Below are positions 36,801-46,550 of a stretch of DNA of 64,000 nucleotides, piece after piece. The position numbers were made by a program, and so were the translations under genes. The number at the start of each line of letters is the position of its first letter. The first letter of the stretch is position 1. Under the pieces are notes generated by a model. That model saw nothing but the letters and a program-made list of their open reading frames with translations, ran no database searches and was not told where the DNA came from. The stretch lies in assembly GCA_019454045.1 (NCBI GenBank), contig SKCR01021097.1, forward strand, positions 1 to 64,000. Direction: 5' to 3'. This DNA comes from Zanthoxylum bungeanum (Eukaryota; Streptophyta; Magnoliopsida; Sapindales; Rutaceae).

Positions 36801-39800
36801 CCAACTGCAACAACAGAAACTTACTTCAACAATATAACAATAACCAAACACACACTTTGAAAGAAAAATCAATAACGTAAAGAATTAGTCTTGCCATTAG
36901 ATTACATTAAACATAAAAATCCAGATGCTCCTAGGATTACTGTCTAGTTCTCTTTCTAAATAATTTCATTTTTAGTTTTACTCTGGCATCTTCGCACTTA
37001 GGTTTCAGTCTCAGTTTAACATAAAGCATATGACAGGCATATAGTTTTGTGTTTTATAGATCATTGATGCAACCATTAGTTAGTGCTTTTTCAGCTGGGG
37101 GTTAATGCATACACATCACATTTGCAGCCACTCAAAAACAGCACCACCACCATGACAAATGTATACACCCAAACCAAAAACAAGGATCTCCAAATACTTA
37201 ATCAGTCATGAATCTGGACAACTTTATTCGTCTTCTAATGATAATGGAATGCACGAATTGTCAAAACAGTAGGAGTACAATAATTAGCATATTAAGTACA
37301 AATAAAACTCTATCACTTGTGTAAATCTTATCCATTCATCAAGGCAAAATCTAAATCACTTGCCAGCACAATATTAACCAACATATGTAAAATTTTACCT
37401 ACAGGTCTCACAGTTCAGCAAGGGTTTCATTTCATTTAAAACAGCAGCATATACGATACAAGAAGGATCCCACAGATTCAACACTATATATATGACTAAC
37501 TTGGATTAATAACTAAAAAAAGTTTAATTTCAAGTAAGTCACTCACTCACTCACTGACAACATATATAAATGGTCCCTCAAGAACAATAATTGAACACTT
37601 GCCTTGTCCTAATTATTTGACATTGGCTCCAATCTCTCAACTCTCAAAATCAACAACTCAATTCATAACATTGGATTCCTAAAACAATGTTACAATCAGC
37701 ACACGTAGTCCCAGCTTCTCCCTTGAGTACTGACCCCCACCTCTACTAGAAAACTCAGTAGTTCAAAAGGTTGAACAAACTTTGATTTTTCTTTTTCAGA
37801 CCACATAAATGCTCATAGAAATGAATGTAGGGATAGTATGGTCATAATATAAAGCATATATCAATACGGTATCATGATCAAAATATCTTCAGTCACACAT
37901 CTATAAATCTCCTTTTTAAAAAATAAATTAAACAATTAGAAATAAAAGTCGAATTTTGGCTTACCTTATGCTGTGCTGTTATGCGAAGAGAACAAAAACA
38001 GATGAAAGAAAATTAGGGCAGATTCGGCAGAAGCAGAGGAAAAAAGCTTAAGGCGAGAAAGGGAAAATATATATATTTTTTTTTTATTTTTTTTTTTTTT
38101 TTATAATAAACCCTGCCCAAAACGACGTCGTTTTGGGGATCAAAGGATCCTCCAAAACGTCGCAGTTTTGGGGGTCAAATACCCCCTAAAACGTCGTCGT
38201 TTTGGGGGTCTATTACGGAAAAAAATAGGCGCCAAGACTCGGCGCCTAATCGACCGATTTCCTGAAAAATCGGCGCCTAATCGCCGATTTGACGCCGCCG
38301 ACAGAATCCCGCACCTAGGACGACTGATTTCTTCAAAATCGCCGCGGCTGGGCCGCGACGAGCTACTACGCGCCGCGTTTTCGAACACTGATCTAGATCC
38401 ATTTTTGCGCTGTTATGCTAGCCATTGCATAATATATTCACTTAACACTTGCAAAATTGTCTTAACATTGTTGTGAGAAACCAATTATTGTCTTTCGATC
38501 TCATCATTCTTACTATTGTGTCTATTTTTTGTTTTGTTTTTTAATCTTTAGTTATTCAACCCCTAGTTGCATGAAATGGTCAATTTTACTGTTGGTTGGG
38601 CTACACATCTACTATAATTTCTAAACTAGGATTTTATTGTGATCTTCATTGAATAGATACACACCAAATGATATATGCCAAACCCTAAGCTAGGCCCCAT
38701 CAGTGGCTCCCACTCTTTAGCTAATGCTATCTGTGGCAGGTTCAAGAGTTTAAACTTAATTTTTCCCCATGAGGAGGCGTCAAATGTATTTTTTTTTTTT
38801 TTTTTTTGCTATTGGTATTGTTAGCAAGTTTAGTGGTCTAAGGCCATGGTTAGTGGGTTCTTTTTTATTTTTATTTCTTCATATTTCTTAGTCAAAGTTC
38901 TGAATTTTATTTTCTTGAATAATTTTATGATTTTATCATATGTTATTAGTCCATATATAAGTTCCTTCTTTTATTGGACTCAATGGCACTGACCTAACAG
39001 CTATGAGCTATTTTCTCAAAAGAAAAAACAGCTATGGGCTATTGAATAGTGGCATAGTTTTAAGTTGTAGCGGGGTCTGATGCCATGATCTAAATATGAG
39101 AATTTACATTTTATGCGCCTTATAGTAGATAAACTTTTTTCTCCTATTTTCTGCTACTGTATTTCATCTCCTAAGGTTTGGAGTTAAGATTCTCAGAGTA
39201 GATTTATATACAGTGTTGCCCTAAATGATAATTGTTAAAGACACCGAATGAATAGGAACATTCAAGTTGGACTTCTGGTTCACTTTTTTCTACTTTATTC
39301 TTAAAACCAAGTGATTTTTTCTCTCATTTAAAAAAGGCAATTTTTTTTAAAAAAAAAAAAAAGAATGTTGCTTCCTTTGCTTTGAATAATGGGTGGCCGT
39401 GGTTAAATGATTCTTCTGAAAGATCATTGGTTTCTCCATCTTTGGCTTGTACGATTTTTTTTCTTTATTTTGCATTTTGATCCTAAAGCTGTTTGTCATG
39501 TATGCAGTGCGCCCTCAAAATCCTGAGCAAAATCTTGAAAGTGCTACAATTGTTGATCCTACCATATATATTTTTTTTATTATAACCTTAGCATTGATCA
39601 TAAACTGTTACAAAGTTCAAGATGTTCATGTGAGTGACAAGCAGAATACAGTTGAGCCAATGCCTGTGTTTTAGTTTCGACTACGTCATCTATCCTTCAT
39701 ACATATTATGAATAGCTTTATCTGAAGCCTTTCTAAAGTGTGTCAAATTTGAAAAGTATGTTATAATTGCCTAATTCTTGTTCAACAAGAAACAGGTCAG

Positions 39801-41496
39801 GCATATGTAGTGTCAAAGAGGCCAATGAAGGGACATGGAAGAGAAATGATTCAATTGGGCCTCCCTATTGCAGATGCTCTTGAAGATGAAATTGCAGCAG
39901 GGACTGCCAAAGGCAAGTTCCAGTTTCTGAAGATCTCAAAATGATGAAGAGTTATTTAATCTTTGTTTTGCAATTACTTATAAATCAATGTTGCAGACCG
40001 GAGAACAGAACCCATTCCTTCCTTGCTGCAAGATGTTATTGAACACTTAGATGGCCTGCAAATCATGACAGTGAAGCCGAACTCTTGCATAATTGATATC
40101 TTTAATGAGGTTGTTGATTTTGATGTTGTGCTTAGTGATTTAAGATGAATGTAAAAAGTGAGAGGAACCTAAGTTTGTGATGATTCTGCAGGGTGATTTC
40201 TCGCAGCCTCACATGTTGCCAAATTGGTTTGGAAGGCCTGTTTGCGTCCTGTTCCTGACAGAATGTGACATGACTTTTGGCAGAATGATTGGAGTAGACC
40301 GTCCTGGGGATTATAGAGGGGCTCTCAAGCTTTCTCTTGCTCCGGGGTATTTGTTAACTTCCCTTTCTCTCTGCCTTTCTCTGCTTGCTGCTCTTTGGAA
40401 ATATTGTTATCTACTGTTCACTCTCTAGAAAATACCACCAGAAGCTCGATTTTTTGATGTGCGTCGAACATGGTAAATAACCAGAAGTAGCTTTAACTGT
40501 CAAGTATTTAGTCATAGTCATAATATAAGTTGATAATACTGATTAACTGGGTCTGTGGCGCCATATCCTAAATAATGGCCTTCCAGAAACCATTCTTCAG
40601 TGATGTTCAGACAGTATCTACATTGGCTTTGTCATTATCCTTCATGATCTCAATAGTAACCTCTAGGTGCTTTAAAATTTTACTTAATATTTTTTTTTTG
40701 TGATTTTGCCATTATGTCTTACATTTGTGGCATTATCTCTCTCTTGTGAGAATACAGATCTCTGCTTGTGATGCAAGGAAAATCTGCCGATATTGCTAAA
40801 CATGCAATCTCTTCCATTCGAAAACAACGAATTCTTGTTACCTTTACCAAGTCTCAACCAAAGAAGTTGACACCCAGTGATGGCCATTTTATATCTTCAC
40901 CTGCGGTAGCCCCATTGCCCCACGTGGGTCCACCGCCTAGTAGATCTCTGAATCATATTCGCCATCCTACAGGCCCCAAGCATTATGCACCAATTCCAAC
41001 AACCGGTGTATTGCCAGCTCCTGCAATTAGGGCACAAATTCCACCACCGAATGGTGTTCAGCCCCTTTTTGTTAGCCCACCAGTTACCCCCTCAATGTGT
41101 TTTCCCGCACCAGTTCCCATCCCACGTTCGACTAGATGGACTGCAGCTCCACCAAGGCCTTCTCCTCCTCCTCGCCTTCTTGTCCCAGGCACCGGAGTTT
41201 TCCTTCCTCCTCCAGGTTCTGATGGTTCATCATCTCCTCGACAAGCATCAGCTGCTGTAATTGAGCACTTAGCCCCAGAAATGAGTACCCAACCAGAGAA
41301 AGAAAATGGTTCAGGGAAATCTAATCATCAAACAAGTACTTCTCCAAAAGAGAAATTGGATGGGAAAGCACAAAGGCAAGACTGCAATGGAAATGCAGAT
41401 GGAACTGGTAGTGTTAACGCTGTGATGAAAGAAGAAGATCAACATAAAAGTGTTGACGATGCTGTGGTGGGAGGCAATATAGCTAGTGCAGTTTAA
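30884..41496 (+). CDS. ALKBH10-like Fe(II)/2-oxoglutarate dioxygenase-fold protein with proline-rich tail
   Basis: Exons: 30884-31268, 31489 (or 31492)-31617, 31892-31989, 32070-32187, 39796-39912, 39997-40109, 40192-40346, 40758-41496; about 617 aa. Residues ~12-90 ([20 protein letters not shown], then CIQQRRCNW) match the N-terminal domain of the plant ALKBH10 / 'hydroxyproline-rich glycoprotein' family. Residues ~205-405 form the dioxygenase-like region ([43 protein letters not shown], then [10 protein letters not shown]). Residues ~410-530 are Pro-rich. In active relatives a H-x-D-type pair sits where this protein reads NWFGRP (331-336); the distal His (H387) and the 2-oxoglutarate Arg (R396) remain. 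It may therefore bind RNA or partners rather than demethylate; that is inference. Introns 4 and 5 use GC donors. Intron 4 is 7.6 kb and hosts three hAT elements. Confidence 0.88.
32608..34016. mobile_element. Non-autonomous hAT element (outer), in intron 4
   Basis: The left end CATAGTTTAAAAACTC and the right end GAGTTTTCGAACCTTG are imperfect inverted repeats. The 8-bp duplication GGTTAAAC flanks it (32600-32607 and 34017-34024). It contains GC-rich subterminal sequence and is interrupted by a second hAT element. It encodes no transposase. Confidence 0.82.
32692..33413. mobile_element. Non-autonomous hAT element (inner), nested
   Basis: The left end CATTGTTTTAAAAAGCGG and the right end TGTATTTTTAAACATTG are imperfect inverted repeats, flanked by CTCATGAC on both sides (32684-32691 and 33414-33421). 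Subterminal regions on both ends are built from GGCGGCCGCCTC-type GC-rich palindromes, while the centre is AT-rich. It inserted into the outer hAT element, so it is younger. Confidence 0.85.
34328..36771 (-). pseudogene. hAT transposase (BED finger, DUF659, dimerisation domain), one stop and one frameshift
   Basis: The main exon is 34992-36771. Its open frame of 572 codons starts [13 protein letters not shown] and has a BED-type finger (C41, C44, H58, C69), then an acidic linker. The DUF659-type region follows ([44 protein letters not shown]). An in-frame TAA at 35053-35055 ends it early, although coding similarity continues ([14 protein letters not shown]) to the donor. Second exon, 34787-34904: [20 protein letters not shown], then SSSGCER; one base appears to be missing right after this, so the expected Asn-Trp-Ser is read out of frame. 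Third exon, 34328-34702: a basic stretch followed by an acidic tail. The transposase is probably inactive or truncated; the two lesions could be checked for sequencing error. Confidence 0.9.
38111..38214. repeat. Subterminal repeats of the hAT element with palindromic core
   Basis: Three near copies of an AAAACG(A/T)CG(T/C)(C/A)GTTTTGGGG unit lie about 40 bp apart. The first (38119-38134) is the perfect 16-bp palindrome AAAACGACGTCGTTTT. Repeats like this near hAT ends are usual transposase-binding candidates. Confidence 0.7.
38399..39795 (+). other. Right part of intron 4 of the ALKBH10-like gene
   Basis: T-rich intronic sequence without transposon boundaries. A short open stretch at about 39509-39674 ([18 protein letters not shown]) follows a good acceptor-like CAG and could be an alternative or lost exon, but it has no donor that would join it in frame, so it is left out of the gene model. 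Confidence 0.5.
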
Positions 41497-41888
41497 AGAG
41501 GGGAAACGAGGAACATAGAGAGACAGCAGACTGTAATTGGTCGAAGGAAAAAAGGGTAGGCTGCAAATTGCAAATGAGTCTGAAGCAAATGTAAAGCGCG
41601 GCGAAATTCAGGACTTTTGATATTTACATGCTACTAGTATGAGGAAGAAGAACTTCTCAGTTCTTTTTGCACAATCCACTGTGTACTCTGTTCCTTTTTG
41701 GTTTTGCTGTCACTTATTATACATATAATTGAACTCTGACACTTGGTGTAAAACTCATTCTTAATTTAGTTGCTCCTCTTTCTTTCTTTTTTTCTCCTCC
41801 AAATTTCTGTTGGTCAAACAGTTGTCTTTTGTATACAAGTAATTCACTCTGCAAGTGCAGGGCAGTGTCTTCAAACAATTTGAAGTGA
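41497..41888 (+). other. 3' UTR and downstream flank of the ALKBH10-like gene
   Basis: Follows the TAA at 41494-41496. No coding region is evident until the phosphatase exon remnant on the other strand. The exact polyadenylation site cannot be placed. Confidence 0.4.
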
Positions 41889-42009
41889 TTGGGAGAAGCT
41901 GATATTGGAGCTCTTCTGAGACACCATGGTGACCAGCACTTTTGATTGTGTGGTGACCAACTACTATTTTCCATTTAGCTTTTGAATCCATCAATGCTGT
42001 ATTCACATC

Positions 42010-42499
42010 CTATATACGTTTTGCAAAATTGAAAACACAGATATTATATTGTTTAAATTCACAAGTTAATTTCTTTCAATTTCTAGCCAATTATTTTATT
42101 TAGAATCCATGTCATAAAATTTTGACAACATTTACTGTCTAGACTTGACACAATCTTCTTTTGTATAAGTTTGTGACCAACCATAAAATATATTTTAACT
42201 TAAGCACATAGATAGAGTTGTGACATCTCAATGATTACGGATAGAACACAATAATGTTAAAAGATCCGACGTATAACTGATCACACATAATAAGAAAATG
42301 TTAGCGACATATTTGCCAGATAGATTTTGATGATACAACACTAGAAGACTTCGACGCGCTGATGAAGAGCAATGAATGTGAAGAGTAGTGCTTATTGAAG
42401 AATATCTTATATAGTCTTAGTTTAGGACTCTCTTTATAAAGTGAGTTGTTAATTTAAATATCTAAGCTCATAAGACATATACAAATTCATATAGATGTA
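42010..42499. other. Intron remnant of the phosphatase pseudogene
   Basis: AT-rich DNA with no coding signal, between a phosphatase exon remnant and the copia-like element. The boundary with that element is not sharp. Confidence 0.35.
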
Positions 42500-43757
42500 T
42501 TAGGGTCATGTGAAAAATGATTTTAACTTTTAAATCCTAACATTTTGGCACTGAGACCAGTATACCAATCCCTACATCGACATACCCGTGCCCTTGCTCT
42601 GTTCTGAGCAATTTTGCATCGCCTTAGAAACCGAGCTACTCCATACTGGTCACCCATACCGGTCACTTTGGGTTTGCATAGTTACTGGGACCGGTCTAGA
42701 GCATATCGAAATTCACACAAGTCAACCTTCGTATTTTACATGCTTTCAGAAATCGACATTATCCATACCGGTCCTCATACCGATAAGCACACCGGCATAC
42801 TGAACTCCATACCGATCAGTAATCTGGTATTGCACTTGAATCTTCAACGGTAATATAGTCATTATACTGGCAGATTGGCATATCGGCTTTTGAGACTAAC
42901 ATACCGGTCTCGGACTGGAAAATTGAGGTAATTTTCTCTTTCACTATATATTGAGCCTTAAATTCATTTTTGCCAAGCTCTAAAACCTTCATACAATTTC
43001 TTTTAAGACAAAATAGATAGTTTACAAAAACCTTCATATTCATACACTCTCATACTCAAGCTCATACACTACACCTTCATTATCATTGGTAGTGAGTTTA
43101 GATTTCTTGGGTTAACAATTCACACTAAATCTTCATTATCTTTGTGAGTGTGCAAGTTGTACTTAATCTTCATTATTCAAACACTTGTGGTTGGTAAGAC
43201 ACTTGTTGAGCGAATATACTCAAAAGAATAATTTGTAAAAGGTTGTGAGTGAGCCTAGGACGAAACTCATAGTAAGAGTTTAAAGAGTGAGCCATTGTAA
43301 AATTCTTATGTAAAGGTTTGATGTGCACCTAGAGGATAAAATTTTTGGTTGAGATTGAGCCACGGAAAAATCGGTGTAAGTTGTAGATTCAACTTAATGG
43401 AAATCTTCAAGCGCCGCTTGTGGGAGTGGATGTAGGCATTGTTGGCCGAACCATTATAGATCACTGGTGTCAATTTCTCTAACTCTATCTCTTTATTTTA
43501 TCGCAAGTTTAATATTATATTTCCATATTATTTAGCATAGCTTGTGATTGAGAAATTGATTAATAAGCTTAATTGGTAAAGCTACCAGCTTAGTAGCGTA
43601 AAATTGACAAGAATTTTTATGTTCACATATTTAGGCCATTACCCAAATCACCCCCTCTTGGGGTATAGAGTTGTGTTTCTTGTATGCTTGTAGGAAATTT
43701 CATTTGGTATTAGAGCGAGGTACTATCATCAAAGACCTAACCGTCCAAGAATAGATC

Positions 43758-44089
43758 ATGGCATCTATAAGTTACCCAACGAATCTTGACGAGGGTTTTC
43801 AACCACTAGACCTCCATTCTATAACAGAACCAATTATAACTATTGTAAAATGAGGATGTTGAACTACCTTCTAGCCGTTGATGTACAATCCTTCAAAGTG
43901 ATCACAAGAGGAACAAAAATACCTATGAAGAAGAATAATAATGATGTGGAGTTTCTGAAGCCTCATTTTGAATGGATCAATGAGGAATACATGCAAGCCT
44001 CATTAAATACTAAGGTACTCAACCATATTCTCTGTGCAATTGATCAGAGTCAAATTAACAGGCTTACGGAGTTTGAAAATGCATATTAA
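43758..44089 (+). pseudogene. copia gag fragment
   Basis: It starts 42 bases after the primer-binding site as MASISYPTNLDEGFQP, meets a stop near 43850, and continues in the next frame as MRMLNYLLAVDVQSFKVI then FEWINEEYMQASLNTKVLN, resembling the start of copia gag (UBN2-like). It breaks off at 44089, where inverted LTR sequence follows. Confidence 0.65.
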
Positions 44090-44182
44090 TTATGAAAGTC
44101 TTTAACAGGCTTACGGAGTTTATAAACATTGATATGTTTTGTGCACCTATTGATTAATATCTCATATAACTTATCTTTTTTG

Positions 44183-44635
44183 CACAAATTATGCTAAATA
44201 ATATGAAAAGATAATATTAAGCTTACAATAAAATAAAGAGATAGAGTTAGAGAAATTGACACCGGTGATTTATAGTGGTTCGAGCAACAATGCCTATATT
44301 CACTCCCCAAGCCGCTTTTGAAGATTTGCACTAAGTTGAATCCACAACTTACAAAATTATGGAGAAACAAAAGATAAGTTATCAAATGTTATAAACATTT
44401 GATATGTTTTGTGCACCTATGATTAATATCTCATATAACTTATCTTTTGTTTCTCCATCATTTTGTAAGTTGTGGATTCAACTTAGTGCAAATCTTCAAG
44501 AGCGGCTTGGGGGAGTGAATATAGTCATTGTTGCTCGAACCACTATAAATCACCGGTGTCAATTTCTCTAACTCTATCTCCTTATTTTATTATAAGCTTA
44601 ATATTATCTTTTCATATTATTTAGCATAATTTGTG
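44183..44635. repeat. Inverted repeat with ~200-bp arms and 52-bp spacer made of copia LTR sequence
   Basis: The left arm 44183-44382 is nearly the exact reverse complement of 44435-44635, with only a few mismatches. The spacer (44383-44434) and its flank also occur as a direct repeat at about 44119-44180. The right arm reads on into a further LTR stretch in the same orientation as the one at 43390-43700. Confidence 0.9.
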
Positions 44636-45442
44636 GTTGAAAAGTTGATTAATAAGCTTAATTGGTAGAGATACTAGTTTAGTAGCGTAAAATCAACAAG
44701 AATTTTTATTTCCGCATATTTAGGCCATCACCCAATTCACCCTCCTCTTGGATATAGAGTTGTGTTTCTTGTATGTTGGTTAGAAAGTTCACAAAATACT
44801 TTATTTAGTTTTAGGCAATTACTAAATTGCCTTTAAGAGATTTGAAATGTACTCTTTTCTTGGGTACACAACTCTGCAATCATAGGTGTTATTTCTAGGG
44901 TCTTCAAAGTATTTATCTACAAATGGAGTTCTATCCATAAAGAAAAATTCCACGTTTTCTGACAAATTATAATGTAATTATTAATCATATATACAAAATA
45001 ATTATTAGTAATACTAAATAAATAATCATTAAATAGTTTTGTAATCTTAATGATTTACCTGCATCAAGAATAAATGATCGTAAACAAAGTCATTTGTTGT
45101 CCCTTTTAGTGAGTATAGGACTCAACTGTACTTCAACTTTATCTCTATAGTCATGGTTGCCTAAGATTGTAAGTATTAAGCAAAATTAAGTAAATTATTT
45201 ACTGAAAATTTCCATGATAATTAAAAAAAAAAGAATTACATAACAACTGTTTTTTTTTTTGAATTAATAAATAAAAAAAATTGGAATTGGAATCTGATTA
45301 CCATTGTACCATTGCTTTTGCAAGCTGGGAGCAGTGAAAATTCTAGTAAATGAGTCAAAGAATTGTGGATCATCCACTCCTGTCAAACCATCTTCATAAA
45401 AATTATCCTCAATTGAGATTACAAAATCTATGTCCATTTTTT

Positions 45443-46060
45443 TGTTGTAAATTTTTTAAATATATGGTATGAGTGAAGGAGGGTCATGTCCCTTGAGTAG
45501 TGCCTTATGGGAAAGGCACAAACATATATGAACATTTCCTCTAAATTGAAAGGATGAGTCTCTAGGCTCCAAAGGGCAAAAGGAAATGAGTACAACCCTT
45601 AGGAGGGTTACATCCCAAAACAAAGGATGCCCTCAAAGGCACCCTTCCATGCCTATATATAAGAGCCTTAGGTTCATTCTTAGGAGATGAAGAAAATAAG
45701 AGAAGTCTTTCATGATCCATATTCATAGTTTAAAAGAGAGTTTCCTACATATTCCTTGTTCAAGATCTTGTGAAAGGAGTGCCCATTTTCTAAGAAGTAC
45801 CAAGTAATCCTGAGAGAACGTTAGTCACAAATTAATCCGTAGAGCACCGAGACGGGGCTAATAAGTTTTTAAGAACAGAGAAAACTCGACTTAAACTTAA
45901 GTTGGATTATCATCTTTTACATTTTCATGTTTTTCCAAGTCTTATTGTTATTTTCAATTTGGCATGTTAATGGACAATTGATTCCATTGTTGTGTTCTGT
46001 TTTGGAATGATTTAGATAAATTTGCATATTAAATTTCGTTTGATGACACTAATTTACCAA
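45443..46060 (+). repeat. 5' LTR of the copia element
   Basis: About 620 bp, matching 60829-61450 at the level of long shared phrases. A TATA-like CTATATATAAGAG occurs at about 45653-45665, as expected for an LTR promoter. The right boundary is approximate. Confidence 0.75.
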
Positions 46061-46218
46061 TAATCTTAAGAACTTATTATTTTATATGTGTTGTTAAATG
46101 AAATTTTACATGTGTTAATAGTCATTTTTATGGAAAATATATTAAATACATGAAAAATACGCAAGAGCGTTCGAACACCGACGAACGCGTAGGTAAAAAA
46201 TTCTGTCAAAGAACGTTC

Positions 46219-46374
46219 GAACATGTTTACGAATGCAACATGAATATAAACTCTCGGGAACACTTCGTTTGAACGCGTTTATGAACGCAACATGAACGTG
46301 AACTCTCTGGAACACTTCGTTCAAATACATTTACGAATGCTACACGAACGTGAACTCATTGGTCAGTTTCGTTC
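46219..46374 (+). repeat. 52-bp tandem repeat, three units
   Basis: Units start at about 46219, 46271 and 46323 and contain GAACGCGTTTATGAACGCAA followed by GTGAACTCTCTGGAACACTT with variation. It lies in the copia leader, between the 5' LTR and the gag-only element. Confidence 0.75.
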
Positions 46375-46550
46375 GAACGGATTAACAAACGTGACACTAA
46401 CAGAATTAATCCTGGAATTATTTTAGATTCAAAAATAATAACATAGATTATCATATGATACATGACATATATGTAATAATTTTATCTTAGTAAAATCATA
46501 TACTGTATTATTATAAACTTGGTAGTATAGATTTAAGTTAACATTATAAT

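Larger units (their letters stand above)
34058..38390 (-). mobile_element. hAT transposon, 4.3 kb, with its own transposase gene
   Basis: Ends are CAGTGTTCTAAAACGCG and its near complement CGCGTTTTCGAACACTG, flanked by a perfect 8-bp duplication ATCTAGAT (34050-34057 and 38391-38398). Subterminal regions are rich in GGCGCCTA-type words on both sides. The transposase gene is on the minus strand, opposite to the host gene. Clear ends and only two visible coding lesions suggest a fairly recent insertion. Confidence 0.93.
42500..44791 (+). mobile_element. Ty1/copia-type element fragment with rearranged LTR pieces
   Basis: An LTR-like region ends near 43702 (AAATTTCA) and is followed directly by TGGTATTAGAGC (43705-43716), one base off the usual copia primer-binding site for initiator tRNA-Met. 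A short gag remnant follows. LTR-derived sequence recurs at 44183-44382 (inverted) and 44435-44791 (direct, ending AAAGTTCA). The left LTR start is uncertain. The 42540-42920 part is dotted with ATACCGGT-like words. pol is absent. Confidence 0.65.
41889..45442 (-). pseudogene. Purple acid phosphatase pseudogene, exons 3' of the copia break
   Basis: Four exon remnants on the minus strand resemble low-molecular-weight plant purple acid phosphatases (secreted or vacuolar metallophosphatases). 45302-45442: [18 protein letters not shown] to QWYN. 45059-45166: LGNHDYRDKVEVQLSP, then a TGA where the family has Trp. 44831-44958: FFFMDRTPFVDKYF to PRKEYISNLLK. 41889-42009: [13 protein letters not shown], then [19 protein letters not shown]. 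Metal-site blocks GNHD and VVGHH remain; GDNFY reads EDNFY; the GDWG and GHDH blocks were not found. The acceptor before 45166 reads AA, and the donor after 44831 reads GC. A copia-like element lies between the last two exons, and the first remnant is cut at 45442 by another copia LTR. Non-functional. Confidence 0.88.

Noticed and set aside
39509..39674. Possible extra exon of the ALKBH10-like gene
   Set aside because: It has an acceptor-like CAG but no donor that keeps the frame to the exon at 39796, and skipping it gives a clean junction.
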